From: Kutzneria buriramensis
Lineage (GTDB): Bacteria > Actinomycetota > Actinomycetes > Mycobacteriales > Pseudonocardiaceae
DNA: 64,000 bases
Direction of reading: 5' to 3'
Assembly: GCF_043575855.1 (NCBI RefSeq)
Contig: NZ_CP144375.1
Location: 1,612,001 to 1,676,000 of the forward strand
In this document: positions 26,251 through 35,425 of the stretch, in pieces
How the letters are laid out: every line of letters begins with the position of its first letter
Numbering within the stretch: position 1 is the stretch's first letter
The notes under the pieces: generated by a model
What the model was told of the DNA's origin: nothing
The model's database searches: none
Seen by the model: the letters and a program-made list of their open reading frames with translations, nothing else
Position numbers and translations under genes: made by a program

Positions 26251-28188
26251 TTACCGGTCGCGCCGGAAGATGAGGGCCAGCACACGCAGCACCAGCACGG
26301 CGCTGATGATCAGCAGGCTGTAGCCGCACAACTGGAGCAGGGTGATCTGCGGCGCGGCGCTGTCGGCTGCGAGCAGGATCACCGCCATCACGCCGGCGGT
26401 CGCGCCCAGCACGGTCAGCAGCACCTGGTGCAGCAGTTCCGTCACGTACTGGCGGTCGCGCCGGTCGGCCCACAGCCGGATGTTGAGCCCCAGTCGCCCG
26501 TTCTCCAGGGCGCCGGCGATCCGCTCGACCCGCCGCGGCAGCCGTCGCAGCATCGGCACGAGCGTCACCAACTCGTCCATCGCGGTTTGCCGCAACGCCT
26601 CCGGGTCCATGCCCTGCTGCACGTAGCCGGCGGCGACGCCGCGCGCCTCGGCGACCAGGTCGAAGCCAGGGGACAGCTGCGTGAGGCCGCCTTCCAACGT
26701 CGCGAGCGCCCGGAACACCGCCGCCACCTCGGGCGGCACCGACAGGCCGAAGTCGGCGACGATCTTGAACAGGTCGGCGAACATGCGCACCCCGGCGGGC
26801 GCGCCGGCACTCAGGTGCCGGGCCAGGAACTGGCCGATCGCCCGCTCCAGCTGCACCTGGTCGATCTCGTCCGGCCGCCGCACCACCTCCAGCAGCGCGT
26901 CGGCCATGCCGAGCACGTCCGCCTTGTCCATGGCCAGCAGCAGGCGTTGCAGGGCCTCGCGCAGCGCGCCGTCCAGCCGGCCGACCGAGCCGAAGTCGAT
27001 CATGCCGAGGCCGCCGCCGGCGAGCAGCAACACGTTGCCGGGATGGGGATCGGCGTGGAAGACGCCGTCCAGCATCACCTGGCGCAGCATGGTGTCCAGC
27101 AGCGTGCGGGCCAGCCCCTCACGGTCCGGAGTCTCCGGCCCGGCCGCGCTCAGCGCCACGCCGTCCAGCCGCTCCATGACCAGCACCCGCTTGCCGGACA
27201 ACGACTCGTACGGCTTGGGATAGTGCACGTCGGTGCGGCTGCCGGCCGCGACGGCCACCATGTTCGCCGTCTCGACGCGGAAGTCGAGCTCCTCCCGCAT
27301 GGCGTCGGCGAAACCCGCGGCCAGATCGCGCACGCCGATCGTGCGGCCCCAGCGGGTCCGGGCATGCAGGGTGGCGGCCAGCCGCGCCACGATGTCCAGA
27401 TCGCGCTCCACCACCGAGCCGATGCCGGGCCGCTGCACCTTCACCACCACCCGCTCCCCCGACTTCAGCGTCGCCGCGTGCACCTGCGCGACCGACGCCG
27501 CCGCCAGCGGCTGGGGCGAGAACTCCGCGAACACCTCGGTCACCGGCCCGCCGAGTTCCTGGGCCAGCACCCGCTCCACCTCGGGCCACGGCACCGGCGC
27601 GACCCGGTCCCGCAGCCGGCTCAGCTCGTCCACGAACTCGGGCGGCAGCAGGTCCCTGCGGGTGGACAGGATCTGCCCCAGCTTCACGAACGTCACGCCG
27701 GCCTCGTCCAGCGCGGTCGCAAGCGACGCCGCCAGCCGCGACCGGCCGTTGGGCAGCGTCAGGTCGGCCCGCCGCCGGCCGGTCAGGTACGGCCCGAGGC
27801 CGTGCCGGACGGCGATGCGGGTGATCCTCGAGTACCGCCGGGCCCGCGCCGCCTGGCCGCGCAGGCCGCGGACCAGGTCCACCGGGTGCGGCACCGAGCC
27901 GGTCGGCACCAGCACCTCGGCCAGCACCAGGCAGATCATCGCGCCGAGCACCGCCGCGGCCAGGCCCAGCACGGTGAGGAACAGCTGCGCGCCGCCGCCG
28001 GCGGCCAGGATCGTCGTGCGCATCCCGTTCAGGATCGGGTCGAACAGGGCGACCGCGATCAGGCCGGCGGCCAGCCGCCGCCACAGCCCGAAGTTCAGGC
28101 CCAGCAGCCGCGACATCATGCCCGCGAACAGCAGCCCGGTCACCACCGTGAACACCGCGAGCAGGACGAAGTTCGCCACGTTCCCCAT
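26251..28188 (-). CDS. AarF/UbiB (ABC1) atypical kinase with membrane segments
   Basis: 645 residues from ATG 28188; an ATG at 28263 is in frame but leaves only 17 bases to the divergent chitinase start. The N-terminal 110 residues hold three hydrophobic helices. The ABC1 kinase-like domain follows: the KxGQ motif in TFVKLGQILSTRRDLLP, the Ala-rich loop AAASVAQVHAA replacing a Gly loop, VVVKVQRPG with the ATP-lysine, HADPHPGNVLLL as catalytic loop and IDFGSVG. Two hydrophobic helices close the C-terminus. Family members act in quinone or lipid metabolism or stress; the client here is unknown. The linked PPTase gene is probably in the same transcript. Confidence 0.9.
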   Translation of the reverse strand: MGNVANFVLLAVFTVVTGLLFAGMMSRLLGLNFGLWRRLAAGLIAVALFDPILNGMRTTILAAGGGAQLFLTVLGLAAAVLGAMICLVLAEVLVPTGSVPHPVDLVRGLRGQAARARRYSRITRIAVRHGLGPYLTGRRRADLTLPNGRSRLAASLATALDEAGVTFVKLGQILSTRRDLLPPEFVDELSRLRDRVAPVPWPEVERVLAQELGGPVTEVFAEFSPQPLAAASVAQVHAATLKSGERVVVKVQRPGIGSVVERDLDIVARLAATLHARTRWGRTIGVRDLAAGFADAMREELDFRVETANMVAVAAGSRTDVHYPKPYESLSGKRVLVMERLDGVALSAAGPETPDREGLARTLLDTMLRQVMLDGVFHADPHPGNVLLLAGGGLGMIDFGSVGRLDGALREALQRLLLAMDKADVLGMADALLEVVRRPDEIDQVQLERAIGQFLARHLSAGAPAGVRMFADLFKIVADFGLSVPPEVAAVFRALATLEGGLTQLSPGFDLVAEARGVAAGYVQQGMDPEALRQTAMDELVTLVPMLRRLPRRVERIAGALENGRLGLNIRLWADRRDRQYVTELLHQVLLTVLGATAGVMAVILLAADSAAPQITLLQLCGYSLLIISAVLVLRVLALIFRRDR

Positions 28189-28280
28189 GATCGTGCAGGC
28201 TACGGCGAACGGACCTAGCGCGAGGGACGAACGGTCCCGCACGATGTGCTCGGCTGCCACCATCCGACTGGAGCAGCCTC

Positions 28281-29852
28281 ATGTTCAGACGCCTCACCCT
28301 GCCGGTGGCCGCCGCGCTGGCGCTCGCAGCCATCACCGCGGTTCCCGTCACCGCAGCCACGCCCGGCGCCGTCAGCGCCGACTTCGCCCAGACGTCGGTC
28401 TGGGGCGGCGGATACCAGGGCCAGTACACGATCGACAACCAGAGCAACCACGGCATCACCAGCTGGAAGGTCGAGTTCGACCTGCCCGCCGGGACCACCG
28501 TGTCGTCATCCTGGGACGCCACCGAGACGGTCAGCGGCAGCCACTACACGTTCACCAACAAGAGCTACAACGGCACCGTCGCCGCCGGGGCCACCGCGGC
28601 GTTCGGCTTCGTCGCCGCCGGCTCCGCCGCGCCGACGAACTGCCTGCTCAACGGGGCGACCTGCGCCGGCGTGGTGGACAAGACGCCGCCGTCCGCGCCG
28701 ACCAACCTCAAGGCCGGCACGATCACCACCACCGGCGTCGCGCTGAGCTGGTCGGCGTCCACGGACAACATCGGCGTCACGGGCTACGACGTCTACAAGG
28801 GATCGACGAAGGCGTTGACCATCGCCGGCACCTCGGCGACCGTCACCGGCCTCGCGCCGTCCACGCAGTACACGTTCACGGTCAAGGCGCACGACCTGGC
28901 CGGCAACCAGTCGGCGGCGTCCAATGCCATCACGGTGACCACGCAGGCCGGCTCCGGCAGCGGCAGCACCTGGCCGCTGAAGGTGGCGCCGTACGTGGAC
29001 ATGGGCTCGTGGCCGACGCCGGTGCTGACCGACACGTCGAACGCCTCCGGGCTGCAGAACTTCACGCTGGCTTTCATCACCGGCAACGGCTGCAAGGCGA
29101 CGTGGTTCAACGCGTACGACCCGACCACCGGGTGGGATCGGGACGACATCGACGCGCTGCGGGCCCAGGGCGGCGACGTGACGATCTCGTTCGGCGGCGA
29201 GGCCGGCACGGAGCTGGCCGGGTCGTGCACGGACCAGACCGCGATCCAGCAGCAGTACCAGGCCATTGTCACGGCGTATTCGGCGAGTCGGATCGATTTC
29301 GACATCGAGGGCGCGGCGGTCGTCGACCACACCGCGGTGGACCGGCGCAATGCGGTGCTGGCGAAGTTGCAGGCGGCGAATCCGGGCCTTCAGGTCTCGT
29401 ACACGCTGCCGGTCATGCCGTACGGATTGACGTCCGACGGCACGTACATCGTGCAGTCGGCGGCGAATCACGGCGTCAACGTCAGCCTGGTGAATGTGAT
29501 GGCGATGGATTACGGCCAGGGCGACGGCATCGACATGGGCCTGAAGGCGCAGCAGGCCGCGCAGGCGACGCACGACCAGTTGAAGACGATCTACCCGGCG
29601 AAGACGGACTCGCAGCTGTGGGGCATGATCGGCGTGACGCCGATGCTGGGCGTGAACGACGACGGCACCACGTTCTCGCTGGCCGACGCGTCGGCGCTGG
29701 TCAGCTACGCCAACGGCAAGCACCTGGGCGAGCTGGCGTTCTGGGAGGTCACCCGCGACCGGAACGCGTGCAACGGCAGCCTGACCAACTGCACGAACGT
29801 CGCGCAGCAGCCGTACGACTTCAGCAAGCGATTCGAGGGATTCATGGGCTGA
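28281..29852 (+). CDS. Secreted GH18 chitinase with CBM2 and fibronectin III domains
   Basis: 523 residues. Signal peptide to about residue 26 (AITAVPVTAA). Residues about 30-130 are a CBM2-type cellulose/chitin-binding domain (GQYTIDNQSNHGITSWKVEF, one Cys pair). About 135-222 is a fibronectin III domain (SAPTNLKAG to SNAITVTT). About 233-523 is a GH18 catalytic barrel with the diagnostic DFDIEG, whose Glu near residue 343 is the proton donor, and the SFGGEAG strand. It would hydrolyse chitin outside the cell. GGAGC lies before the ATG. A strong hairpin follows the stop. It is divergent from the AarF gene. Confidence 0.95.
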   Translation: MFRRLTLPVAAALALAAITAVPVTAATPGAVSADFAQTSVWGGGYQGQYTIDNQSNHGITSWKVEFDLPAGTTVSSSWDATETVSGSHYTFTNKSYNGTVAAGATAAFGFVAAGSAAPTNCLLNGATCAGVVDKTPPSAPTNLKAGTITTTGVALSWSASTDNIGVTGYDVYKGSTKALTIAGTSATVTGLAPSTQYTFTVKAHDLAGNQSAASNAITVTTQAGSGSGSTWPLKVAPYVDMGSWPTPVLTDTSNASGLQNFTLAFITGNGCKATWFNAYDPTTGWDRDDIDALRAQGGDVTISFGGEAGTELAGSCTDQTAIQQQYQAIVTAYSASRIDFDIEGAAVVDHTAVDRRNAVLAKLQAANPGLQVSYTLPVMPYGLTSDGTYIVQSAANHGVNVSLVNVMAMDYGQGDGIDMGLKAQQAAQATHDQLKTIYPAKTDSQLWGMIGVTPMLGVNDDGTTFSLADASALVSYANGKHLGELAFWEVTRDRNACNGSLTNCTNVAQQPYDFSKRFEGFMG

Positions 29853-29859
29853 GGTGATT

Positions 29860-29889
29860 CGGGTCGGGGTCTTTTGAGGCCCCGACCCG
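29860..29889. terminator. Bidirectional terminator hairpin between convergent genes
   Basis: CGGGTCGGGG (29860-29869) and CCCCGACCCG (29880-29889) are perfect 10-base arms with a T-rich loop. It sits 7 bases after the chitinase stop and directly abuts the kinase stop, so it can end both transcripts. Confidence 0.8.
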
Positions 29890-29890
29890 G

Positions 29891-31462
29891 TCAGCTCTGA
29901 CGGGTGTCGCCGTCGATGAGCAACTGGCCGTTGTACCGGATCACCCTGATGACCTTGTGCTGGATGACCGGCGGCTGCCCGTTCTTCGTGTACGTGACGT
30001 CGACCGGCACATTGTCCGAGCCGTCGGGATTCGCGGTCACGCCCTGGGCATTGTTGCCGACGACATTGCTGTACTGACCCCAGTAGGCGCTGAAAGCGGC
30101 CTGGCTGCCGAACTGCGCCTGCGCGTTCGGCGACAGCATCGCCCAGTTCCCGCCGGGGCCGTTGCCCTGGTCGTAGTAGTTGATCACCAGCTGGCCGGCC
30201 TGGCCGAAGTCGATCGGGCCGCCGGTCGGGTCGTTGGTGACGCTGGACGGCGCCGTCGTCGTGGTGGTCGTGGTGGTGGTCGTCGTGCTGCTGCCGGTCG
30301 TCGAGGTGGCGCTCTTGCCGGTGGTGGTGCCGTTGGTGCCCGGCTGCTGCGGCGCGGTGGTGGGCGCCGGCGTGGTCGTCGAGCTGTTCACCACGGGCGG
30401 CGGGCTGTTGTAGTCGTTGATCACCGTGATGATGATCAGCCCGGCCGCGATGACCAGCACCACGATCACCGCGCCGATGATGATCGCCCGCCGCGACGCG
30501 GGCTGGTCGTCCGGCGGGCCGGTGAGGTCCTGGGCGGTGGACTGCTCCGTCGGCAGCGTCGCGGTGGCGAGAAACAGGGACGGCGGCTCCGGCGCCTCGG
30601 CGGCCATCACCGCCGTCTTCTGCGACGGCGTCCAAGCCGCGGGACGCCCGGCGCCGACCTCGGTCAGCGCGTCGGCGGCCTCCCGCATGGTGGGACGCGC
30701 CGCCGGTTCGGCGTCCAGCATGCCCATCAGCAGCGTGGTGACGGCGCCGGCCTGCTTCGGCGGCGGGATCGTGCCGGTGGCGACGGCGTGCAGCAGCGCG
30801 AGGGGGTTCTGGCTGGTGCCGAAGGGCGGCCGGCCCTCGACCGCGTTGTACAGCGTCGCGCCGAGCGAGAAGACGTCGGCGGCGGGGCTCGGGTCGTGGC
30901 CGCGGGCCACCTCGGGCGCCAGGTAGGCGGGCGTGCCGGCGGAGATGCCGGTCTGCGTCACGGTGACGTCGCCGACCGCGCGGGAGATGCCGAAGTCGGT
31001 GATCTTGGCGGTGCCGTTCTCGGTGAGCAGGATGTTGGCCGGCTTCACGTCCCGGTGCACGATGCCGGCGTTGTGCGCGGCGGACAGCGCCGACGCCACC
31101 TGGCCGCAGATCTTCGCGGCCTCCTCCGGCGACAGCGTGCCGCGCTCGGCCAGCACCGAGGACAGGCTGCGGGACGGCAGGAACTCCATCACCAGGCAGG
31201 GCTCGCCGTCGTTCTCGGCGACGTCGAACACAGTGATCGCGTTGGGGTGCTGGAGCCGCGCGGCGATGCGGGCCTCGCGCATGGCGCGCCGGCGCGCCTC
31301 GTCCGACTCCTGCTCGGACAGGCCCGGCTGGAGCACGAGCTGCTTGATCGCGACCATGCGCTCGAGACGCTCGTCCCTGGCCTGCCAGACGACGCCCATG
31401 GCGCCGCTGCCCACGCGTTCGACCAGCCGGTAGTGCCCGCCGATCAGCTGCCCCGTGTCGAT
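29891..31462 (-). CDS. Transmembrane PknB-type Ser/Thr protein kinase, non-canonical start proposed
   Basis: About 523 residues if translation begins at ATC 31462; GTG 31414 would remove the first strand of the kinase fold. The kinase domain has LVERVGSGAMGVV (Gly loop), VAIKQL, HRDVKPANILL, DFGISRAVG and APEVARG. Then come a Pro/Ala linker, one membrane helix near residue 325 (AIIIGAVIVVLVIAAG), a Thr-rich stretch encoded by a GTG/GTC repeat, and an extracellular C-terminal domain of about 110 residues of the kind that resembles a stress or nutrient sensor fold. The conserved N-terminal part is open back to a TAA at 31469-31471 with no ATG, GTG or TTG before the Gly loop. GAGGAG lies 9 bases before the ATC. 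Confidence 0.88.
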   Translation of the reverse strand: MDTGQLIGGHYRLVERVGSGAMGVVWQARDERLERMVAIKQLVLQPGLSEQESDEARRRAMREARIAARLQHPNAITVFDVAENDGEPCLVMEFLPSRSLSSVLAERGTLSPEEAAKICGQVASALSAAHNAGIVHRDVKPANILLTENGTAKITDFGISRAVGDVTVTQTGISAGTPAYLAPEVARGHDPSPAADVFSLGATLYNAVEGRPPFGTSQNPLALLHAVATGTIPPPKQAGAVTTLLMGMLDAEPAARPTMREAADALTEVGAGRPAAWTPSQKTAVMAAEAPEPPSLFLATATLPTEQSTAQDLTGPPDDQPASRRAIIIGAVIVVLVIAAGLIIITVINDYNSPPPVVNSSTTTPAPTTAPQQPGTNGTTTGKSATSTTGSSTTTTTTTTTTTAPSSVTNDPTGGPIDFGQAGQLVINYYDQGNGPGGNWAMLSPNAQAQFGSQAAFSAYWGQYSNVVGNNAQGVTANPDGSDNVPVDVTYTKNGQPPVIQHKVIRVIRYNGQLLIDGDTRQS

Positions 31463-31604
31463 GACCGATTACTCCTCGTGAACACCCCGACCCGCACGTC
31501 CCTCGATGGGTCACACAATAGCGACCTTGTATTACTACGGGCAGTAGGTGTACGCCACACCCGCACGACGTCCACTATGGACGCCCGAAGGTACGTTGAC
31601 CAGC

Positions 31605-32339
31605 ATGAGGACAGCAATCGTGACCGGCGCGGGCGCCGGCATCGGGGCGGCCACGGCGGTGGCCCTGCTGGACGCGGGATGGCACGTCGCGCTGGCCGGA
31701 CGGCGGGAGGCGACGCTGCGGGAGACGGCCGGCGACCGGGAGAACACGCTGGTCGTGCCCACCGACGTGGCCGTCGAGGAACAGGTGGACACCCTGTTCG
31801 ACACGGTCGAGAGCACCTGGGGCCGGCTCGACCTGCTCGTCAACAACGCCGGCACCGGCGGGCGCGCCGCGCCCGTGGCGGAGATGTCGCTGGCGTCGTG
31901 GCGGAAGGTTGTGGACACCAACCTCACAGGGTCGTTCCTGTGCGCCCGTGCCGCCTTTCGGGTGATGCAGCGGCAGCGGCCGAGGGGCGGGCGGGTCATC
32001 AACAACGGCTCGTTGTCCGCGCACGTGCCGCGGCCGTACTCGGCCGCGTACACCGCCAGCAAGCACGCCGTGACCGGGCTGACCAGGGTGTTGTCGTTGG
32101 AGGGAAGGGCTTACGACATCGCGTGCGGCCAGATCGACGTCGGCAACGCCGAGACGGCGATGACCGCCCGAATGGCCGACGGCGTGCCGCAGGCCGACGG
32201 CTCCATTCGGCCGGAACCGCGGATGGACGTCTCCGCGGTTTCCGACGCGGTGCTCTACATGGCCGGACTGCCGCTGTCCGCCAACGTGCAGTTCATGACG
32301 GTGATGGCGACAACGATGCCATTCATCGGTCGCGGTTGA
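31605..32339 (+). CDS. Short-chain dehydrogenase/reductase (SDR)
   Basis: 244 residues from ATG 31605 (MRTAIVTGAGAGIG). The NAD(P)-binding TGAGAGIG, the NNAG motif near residue 85, the catalytic Ser in NNGSLSAHV, and YTASK with catalytic Tyr and Lys are all in place, so the enzyme should be active. Glycines and the ALAGRREATL stretch suggest an NADP-preferring classical SDR. The substrate cannot be predicted. It stands alone, divergent from the kinase gene, with no obvious partner. The in-frame extension to 31548 lacks any feature of an SDR N-terminus. Confidence 0.9.
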   Translation: MRTAIVTGAGAGIGAATAVALLDAGWHVALAGRREATLRETAGDRENTLVVPTDVAVEEQVDTLFDTVESTWGRLDLLVNNAGTGGRAAPVAEMSLASWRKVVDTNLTGSFLCARAAFRVMQRQRPRGGRVINNGSLSAHVPRPYSAAYTASKHAVTGLTRVLSLEGRAYDIACGQIDVGNAETAMTARMADGVPQADGSIRPEPRMDVSAVSDAVLYMAGLPLSANVQFMTVMATTMPFIGRG

Positions 32340-32501
32340 TCCCATTGCCGCCGCTCATGGGACCATCCGATCGTGCCCTGTCAGGACGAAGGTGAATACG
32401 CCTCAAGTTGTTACTCCGTTCAGAGGGCTACATTTTTCACAATTTGCGGCTACCGTGTGTCTCACCCGCCCCCCAGTCGTGGAGTATTGGGAAGGACACC
32501 C

Positions 32502-33131
32502 ATGCTGAAAACGCTGGCCGCAATCGGTGTGGTTACCTCACTGCTGCAAACGCCGTTTGCGTGGACCAACCCGCCGCCGCCCGACAAGATTGTCATCGAC
32601 GTCGCGACGGTGAACGGCTCAGGGTGCCCGGCCGGCACGGCCGCCGTCGCCGTGGCCCCCGACAACACGGCGTTCACCGTGACCTACAGCAACTACACGG
32701 CCCAGGTCGGCGTCGGCGCGCAGCCCACCGACCTGCGGAAGAACTGCCAGCTGGACCTCCGGGTTCACGTGCCGCAGGGATTCACCTACGCGATCGCCGA
32801 GGCCGATTACCGCGGCTTCGGCCATCTGGAGAAGGGTGCCTCCGGACAGGAGCGCGCGAACTACTACTTCCAGGGGAACGCACCGACTGCGTTTGTCTCG
32901 CACCCCATCAACGGCCCGTTCGACGACGACTGGCAGAACACCGATACGACGGATATCGGATCGCTGGTCTGGGAGCCGTGCGGCCAGGAACGCGACTTCA
33001 ACATTAACACCGAGCTTCGGGTCGCCGCCGGAACGTCCAACACGAAGACGACGACCAGCTTCCTGAGCATGGACTCGACGGACGCCAGCATTACCACCAT
33101 TTACCACTTCGCCTGGAAGACCTGCCCCTGA
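32502..33131 (+). CDS. Secreted DUF4360-family protein, paralogue 2
   Basis: 209 residues from ATG 32502, with GGAAGGA 5 bases upstream. Signal peptide ends near LQTPFAWT. The mature protein has GSGCPAGTAAVAVAPDN, AFTVTYSNYTAQVG, KNCQLDLRVHVPQGFTYAI, ADYRGFGHLEKG, WEPCGQERDFN and a terminal FAWKTC. It is very close to paralogue 3 at 48268, and both share a leader ending AGTATTGGGAAGGA-x-ACCCATG, so these two are recent duplicates under common control. The four cysteine positions are shared with paralogue 1. Function unknown. Confidence 0.87.
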   Translation: MLKTLAAIGVVTSLLQTPFAWTNPPPPDKIVIDVATVNGSGCPAGTAAVAVAPDNTAFTVTYSNYTAQVGVGAQPTDLRKNCQLDLRVHVPQGFTYAIAEADYRGFGHLEKGASGQERANYYFQGNAPTAFVSHPINGPFDDDWQNTDTTDIGSLVWEPCGQERDFNINTELRVAAGTSNTKTTTSFLSMDSTDASITTIYHFAWKTCP

Positions 33132-33214
33132 CGCCCAGGGACAGAAACTGACGGCGCGGCAAGATTGCGATACCCCGGGCGCCCCCCATCGCCCGGGGTA
33201 TCGCTACGCCACAA

Positions 33215-33383
33215 ACCCCCGCGAGTCGCGCTCTCGGACACACCGAATGCGCGTCTCGGACACACCTTGGCGAGTCCCGCCCGGCGTCACACCGAACTGC
33301 GGTTTCCGGCAGAGACGAGCAGCGGGTCTCAGATCTGCCCGAAACCTGCATTCGGTGTGCCTGAGAGCGCGACTCGCGGGGGT
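33215..33383. repeat. Intergenic inverted-repeat element, copy B
   Basis: The outer 18-base arms 33215-33232 and 33366-33383 are identical to those of copy A at 23952-24118. Internally CACACCGAATGC and GCATTCGGTGTG are again inverted relative to each other, while the centre differs. Like copy A it closes the gap between two gene ends, here 3' to a DUF4360 gene and touching the stop of the HxlR-type gene. Confidence 0.85.
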
Positions 33384-34027
33384 TACACCAGGTCGAGGAG
33401 GCGGCGGCAGCGTTGGACGGCGTCGTCGGGGCCGCTCATGGTGAGCTCGCCGGCGGCCAGGGCGTCGGCCGCGGACATCTGCCCGGCGCCTAATCGCACC
33501 AGCGTCACCGCGTCCGCCGTCGCCACCACGGTGGCCTCGCCGGCCCGGCCGGCGGCGGCCTGCACGCGGCCGTCCCGCACCTCGAACCGGAAGACCTCGT
33601 CGTCGACGTGGAACTCGTAGTCCTCGTCCACATCGCCGGCCAGCTCGGCGCGCAGCCGGGTCTCCGCGGCGAGGAAGCCCCAGCGCGGCCGCACGGCGTC
33701 CATAGTGGACTTTTCCGGCGTGAAGCCGAAGCCCCACCGGGTGAGGTCCAGCACCACCGGCCGCAGCAGCGCGCCGGCATCGGTCAGCTCGTAGGCCGGC
33801 CGGCTCGGGCACTGCCGGATGACGCCCCGGTCGACCAGGAACTTCAGCCGGTCGGCGAGCAGGTTGGTGCCCAGGCCGGGCAGGTCGGCCAGCAGGTCGC
33901 TGTACCGGCGCGGCCCCAGCAGCAGCTCCCGCACGATGAGCAGCGTCCACCGCTCCCCCAGCACGTCCAGCGCGACCGCGAGGCCGCAGTACTGGTGATA
34001 GGCACGCTTGATGTTCAAGATCCTCAC
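33383..34027 (-). CDS. HxlR-type winged-helix regulator fused to an SCP2-like domain
   Basis: 214 residues. Residues 1-110 are an HxlR/MarR-like winged helix: CGLAVALDVLGERWTLLIVRELLLGPRRYSDLLADLPGLGTN and RGVIRQ wing. Residues about 120-214 look like a sterol-carrier (SCP2) domain (YEFHVDDEVFRFEVRDG through GAGQMSAADALAAGELTMSG). The fusion is known in actinobacterial regulators and implies a hydrophobic ligand (inference). The ligand and targets are unknown. A gap of 60 bases separates it from the GH4 gene upstream in the same direction; it may be a separate unit. Confidence 0.85.
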   Translation of the reverse strand: MRILNIKRAYHQYCGLAVALDVLGERWTLLIVRELLLGPRRYSDLLADLPGLGTNLLADRLKFLVDRGVIRQCPSRPAYELTDAGALLRPVVLDLTRWGFGFTPEKSTMDAVRPRWGFLAAETRLRAELAGDVDEDYEFHVDDEVFRFEVRDGRVQAAAGRAGEATVVATADAVTLVRLGAGQMSAADALAAGELTMSGPDDAVQRCRRLLDLV

Positions 34028-34087
34028 CTCCCCCGGGACGCCACTCTAGCCGAAAGTTTGCTGATACAACCTTATCGCCGGGAACGG

Positions 34088-35392
34088 TCACGGGCGGCGG
34101 AATGCACCCAGCTCCGGGTGTTCTTCCACGTATCGATCCAAGAGCCGGCCGGCGACCGTGACCGAATCGACCAAGGGGTGGACGGCGAACGCCCGCAGCG
34201 CCGCGTCCCGCGAGCCGGTCCGAGCGGCCTCGATCACGGCCCGCTCAACGGCTTTCACCGCCGTCACGAGCGCCAGCGCATGACCGGGCAGCGGCGCCGT
34301 CGCCAGCGGCCGCGCCCCGTTCGCACCCACCAGGCACGGCAGCTCCACGACCGCCTCGGCGTCCACGCCGGGCAGCGCCCCGCGGCCGCGCACGTTGAGG
34401 ATCTGCGTCGACCGCTCGTCCCCGGCGATCGCCCGCATCAATGACAGCGCGATCCGCTCATAGCCGCCGCCGTCGAGATCGTCGGCGGCCCGCTCCCCCG
34501 CACCGGCGCTCTTCCGGTTCTCCGCCATGTACGTGGCCTCGCGCTCCAGCCGGGTCCGCTCCCAGCTCGCCAGCGACCCGCCGCCGTCGTAGAACCGCTG
34601 CTGCTGCTCGAGCAGGAACGCCCCTCGGCTCTGCCCGGCGCGCACGGCCTCCCGCGCGAAGTAGTAGAAGTGCAGGTACTCGTTGGGGATCGCGCCCAGC
34701 GCGCGCAGCCAGGGCGCGCCGAACAGCTTGCCCTCCTCGAACGACTCCAGCCGCGCGTCGTCGGCGAGCAGCCGCGGCAGCACATCCTCGCCGTCCACGA
34801 CGACGGCTCGCAGCCAGCCCAGGTGGTTCAGGCCGGCGTAGTCCAGGAACGCCCGCTCCACGCCCAGCGCCTTCATGACGCGTTTGCCCAGGCCGGCGGG
34901 CGAATCGCAGATGCCGATGACGCGATCGCCGAGGTGCTCGGCCATCGCCTCGGTGACCATGCCGGCCGGGTTCGTGAAGTTGATGACCCACGCCTTCGGC
35001 GCGACCTCGGCGACCGTCCGCGCGATGTCCAGGGCCACCGGCACCGTCCGCAGCCCGTACGCGATGCCGCCCGCGCCGACCGTCTCCTGGCCGATGACGC
35101 CCTCTTCCACGGCGATCCGCTCGTCGACGGCCCGTCCGCGCAGGCCGCCGACCCGGATCGCGGAGAACACGAAGTCGGTGCCGGCCAAGGCCTTGCGCAG
35201 GTCCGTGGTGACGGTGATCTCCGGCGGCTTCGACGCGGTATGAGCCTGCTCGGCGAGCACCGTGCCGATCGCCGCCAGCCGCTGCGGGTCCAGGTCGTGC
35301 AGCACGAGCGAGGTGACGGCGCCGTCGGTCAGCAGCGCCCTGTGCACCAACGGGACCCGGAATCCGCCGCCGCCCAGGATCGTCAGCCTCAT
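34088..35392 (-). CDS. Glycoside hydrolase family 4 (6-phospho-beta-glucosidase type)
   Basis: 434 residues from ATG 35392 (MRLTILGGGGFRVPLV). GH4 enzymes cleave glycosides by an NAD- and Mn-dependent redox mechanism. The dinucleotide site ILGGGGFR, the NFTNPAGMVTEA block near residue 135, GICDSP with the metal-ligand Cys near residue 155, and GLNHLGW with the metal-ligand His near residue 180 are all present. The subgroup resembles 6-phospho-beta-glucosidases, but aglycone and linkage are not fixed by these motifs. It follows the ROK gene by 33 bases, forming a ROK-GH4 sugar operon. Confidence 0.92.
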   Translation of the reverse strand: MRLTILGGGGFRVPLVHRALLTDGAVTSLVLHDLDPQRLAAIGTVLAEQAHTASKPPEITVTTDLRKALAGTDFVFSAIRVGGLRGRAVDERIAVEEGVIGQETVGAGGIAYGLRTVPVALDIARTVAEVAPKAWVINFTNPAGMVTEAMAEHLGDRVIGICDSPAGLGKRVMKALGVERAFLDYAGLNHLGWLRAVVVDGEDVLPRLLADDARLESFEEGKLFGAPWLRALGAIPNEYLHFYYFAREAVRAGQSRGAFLLEQQQRFYDGGGSLASWERTRLEREATYMAENRKSAGAGERAADDLDGGGYERIALSLMRAIAGDERSTQILNVRGRGALPGVDAEAVVELPCLVGANGARPLATAPLPGHALALVTAVKAVERAVIEAARTGSRDAALRAFAVHPLVDSVTVAGRLLDRYVEEHPELGAFRRP

Positions 35393-35425
35393 GCCGACGA
35401 CCCTAACCGCCACCGCCCAAATCGG

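Noticed and set aside
30240..30300. GTG/GTC-rich run as a microsatellite repeat of interest
   Set aside because: It encodes the Thr-rich linker of the kinase, a common feature of such proteins.
28506..31514. Minus-strand 1002-codon ORF
   Set aside because: It spans the chitinase antisense and an alternative frame of the kinase; no domain is recognisable.
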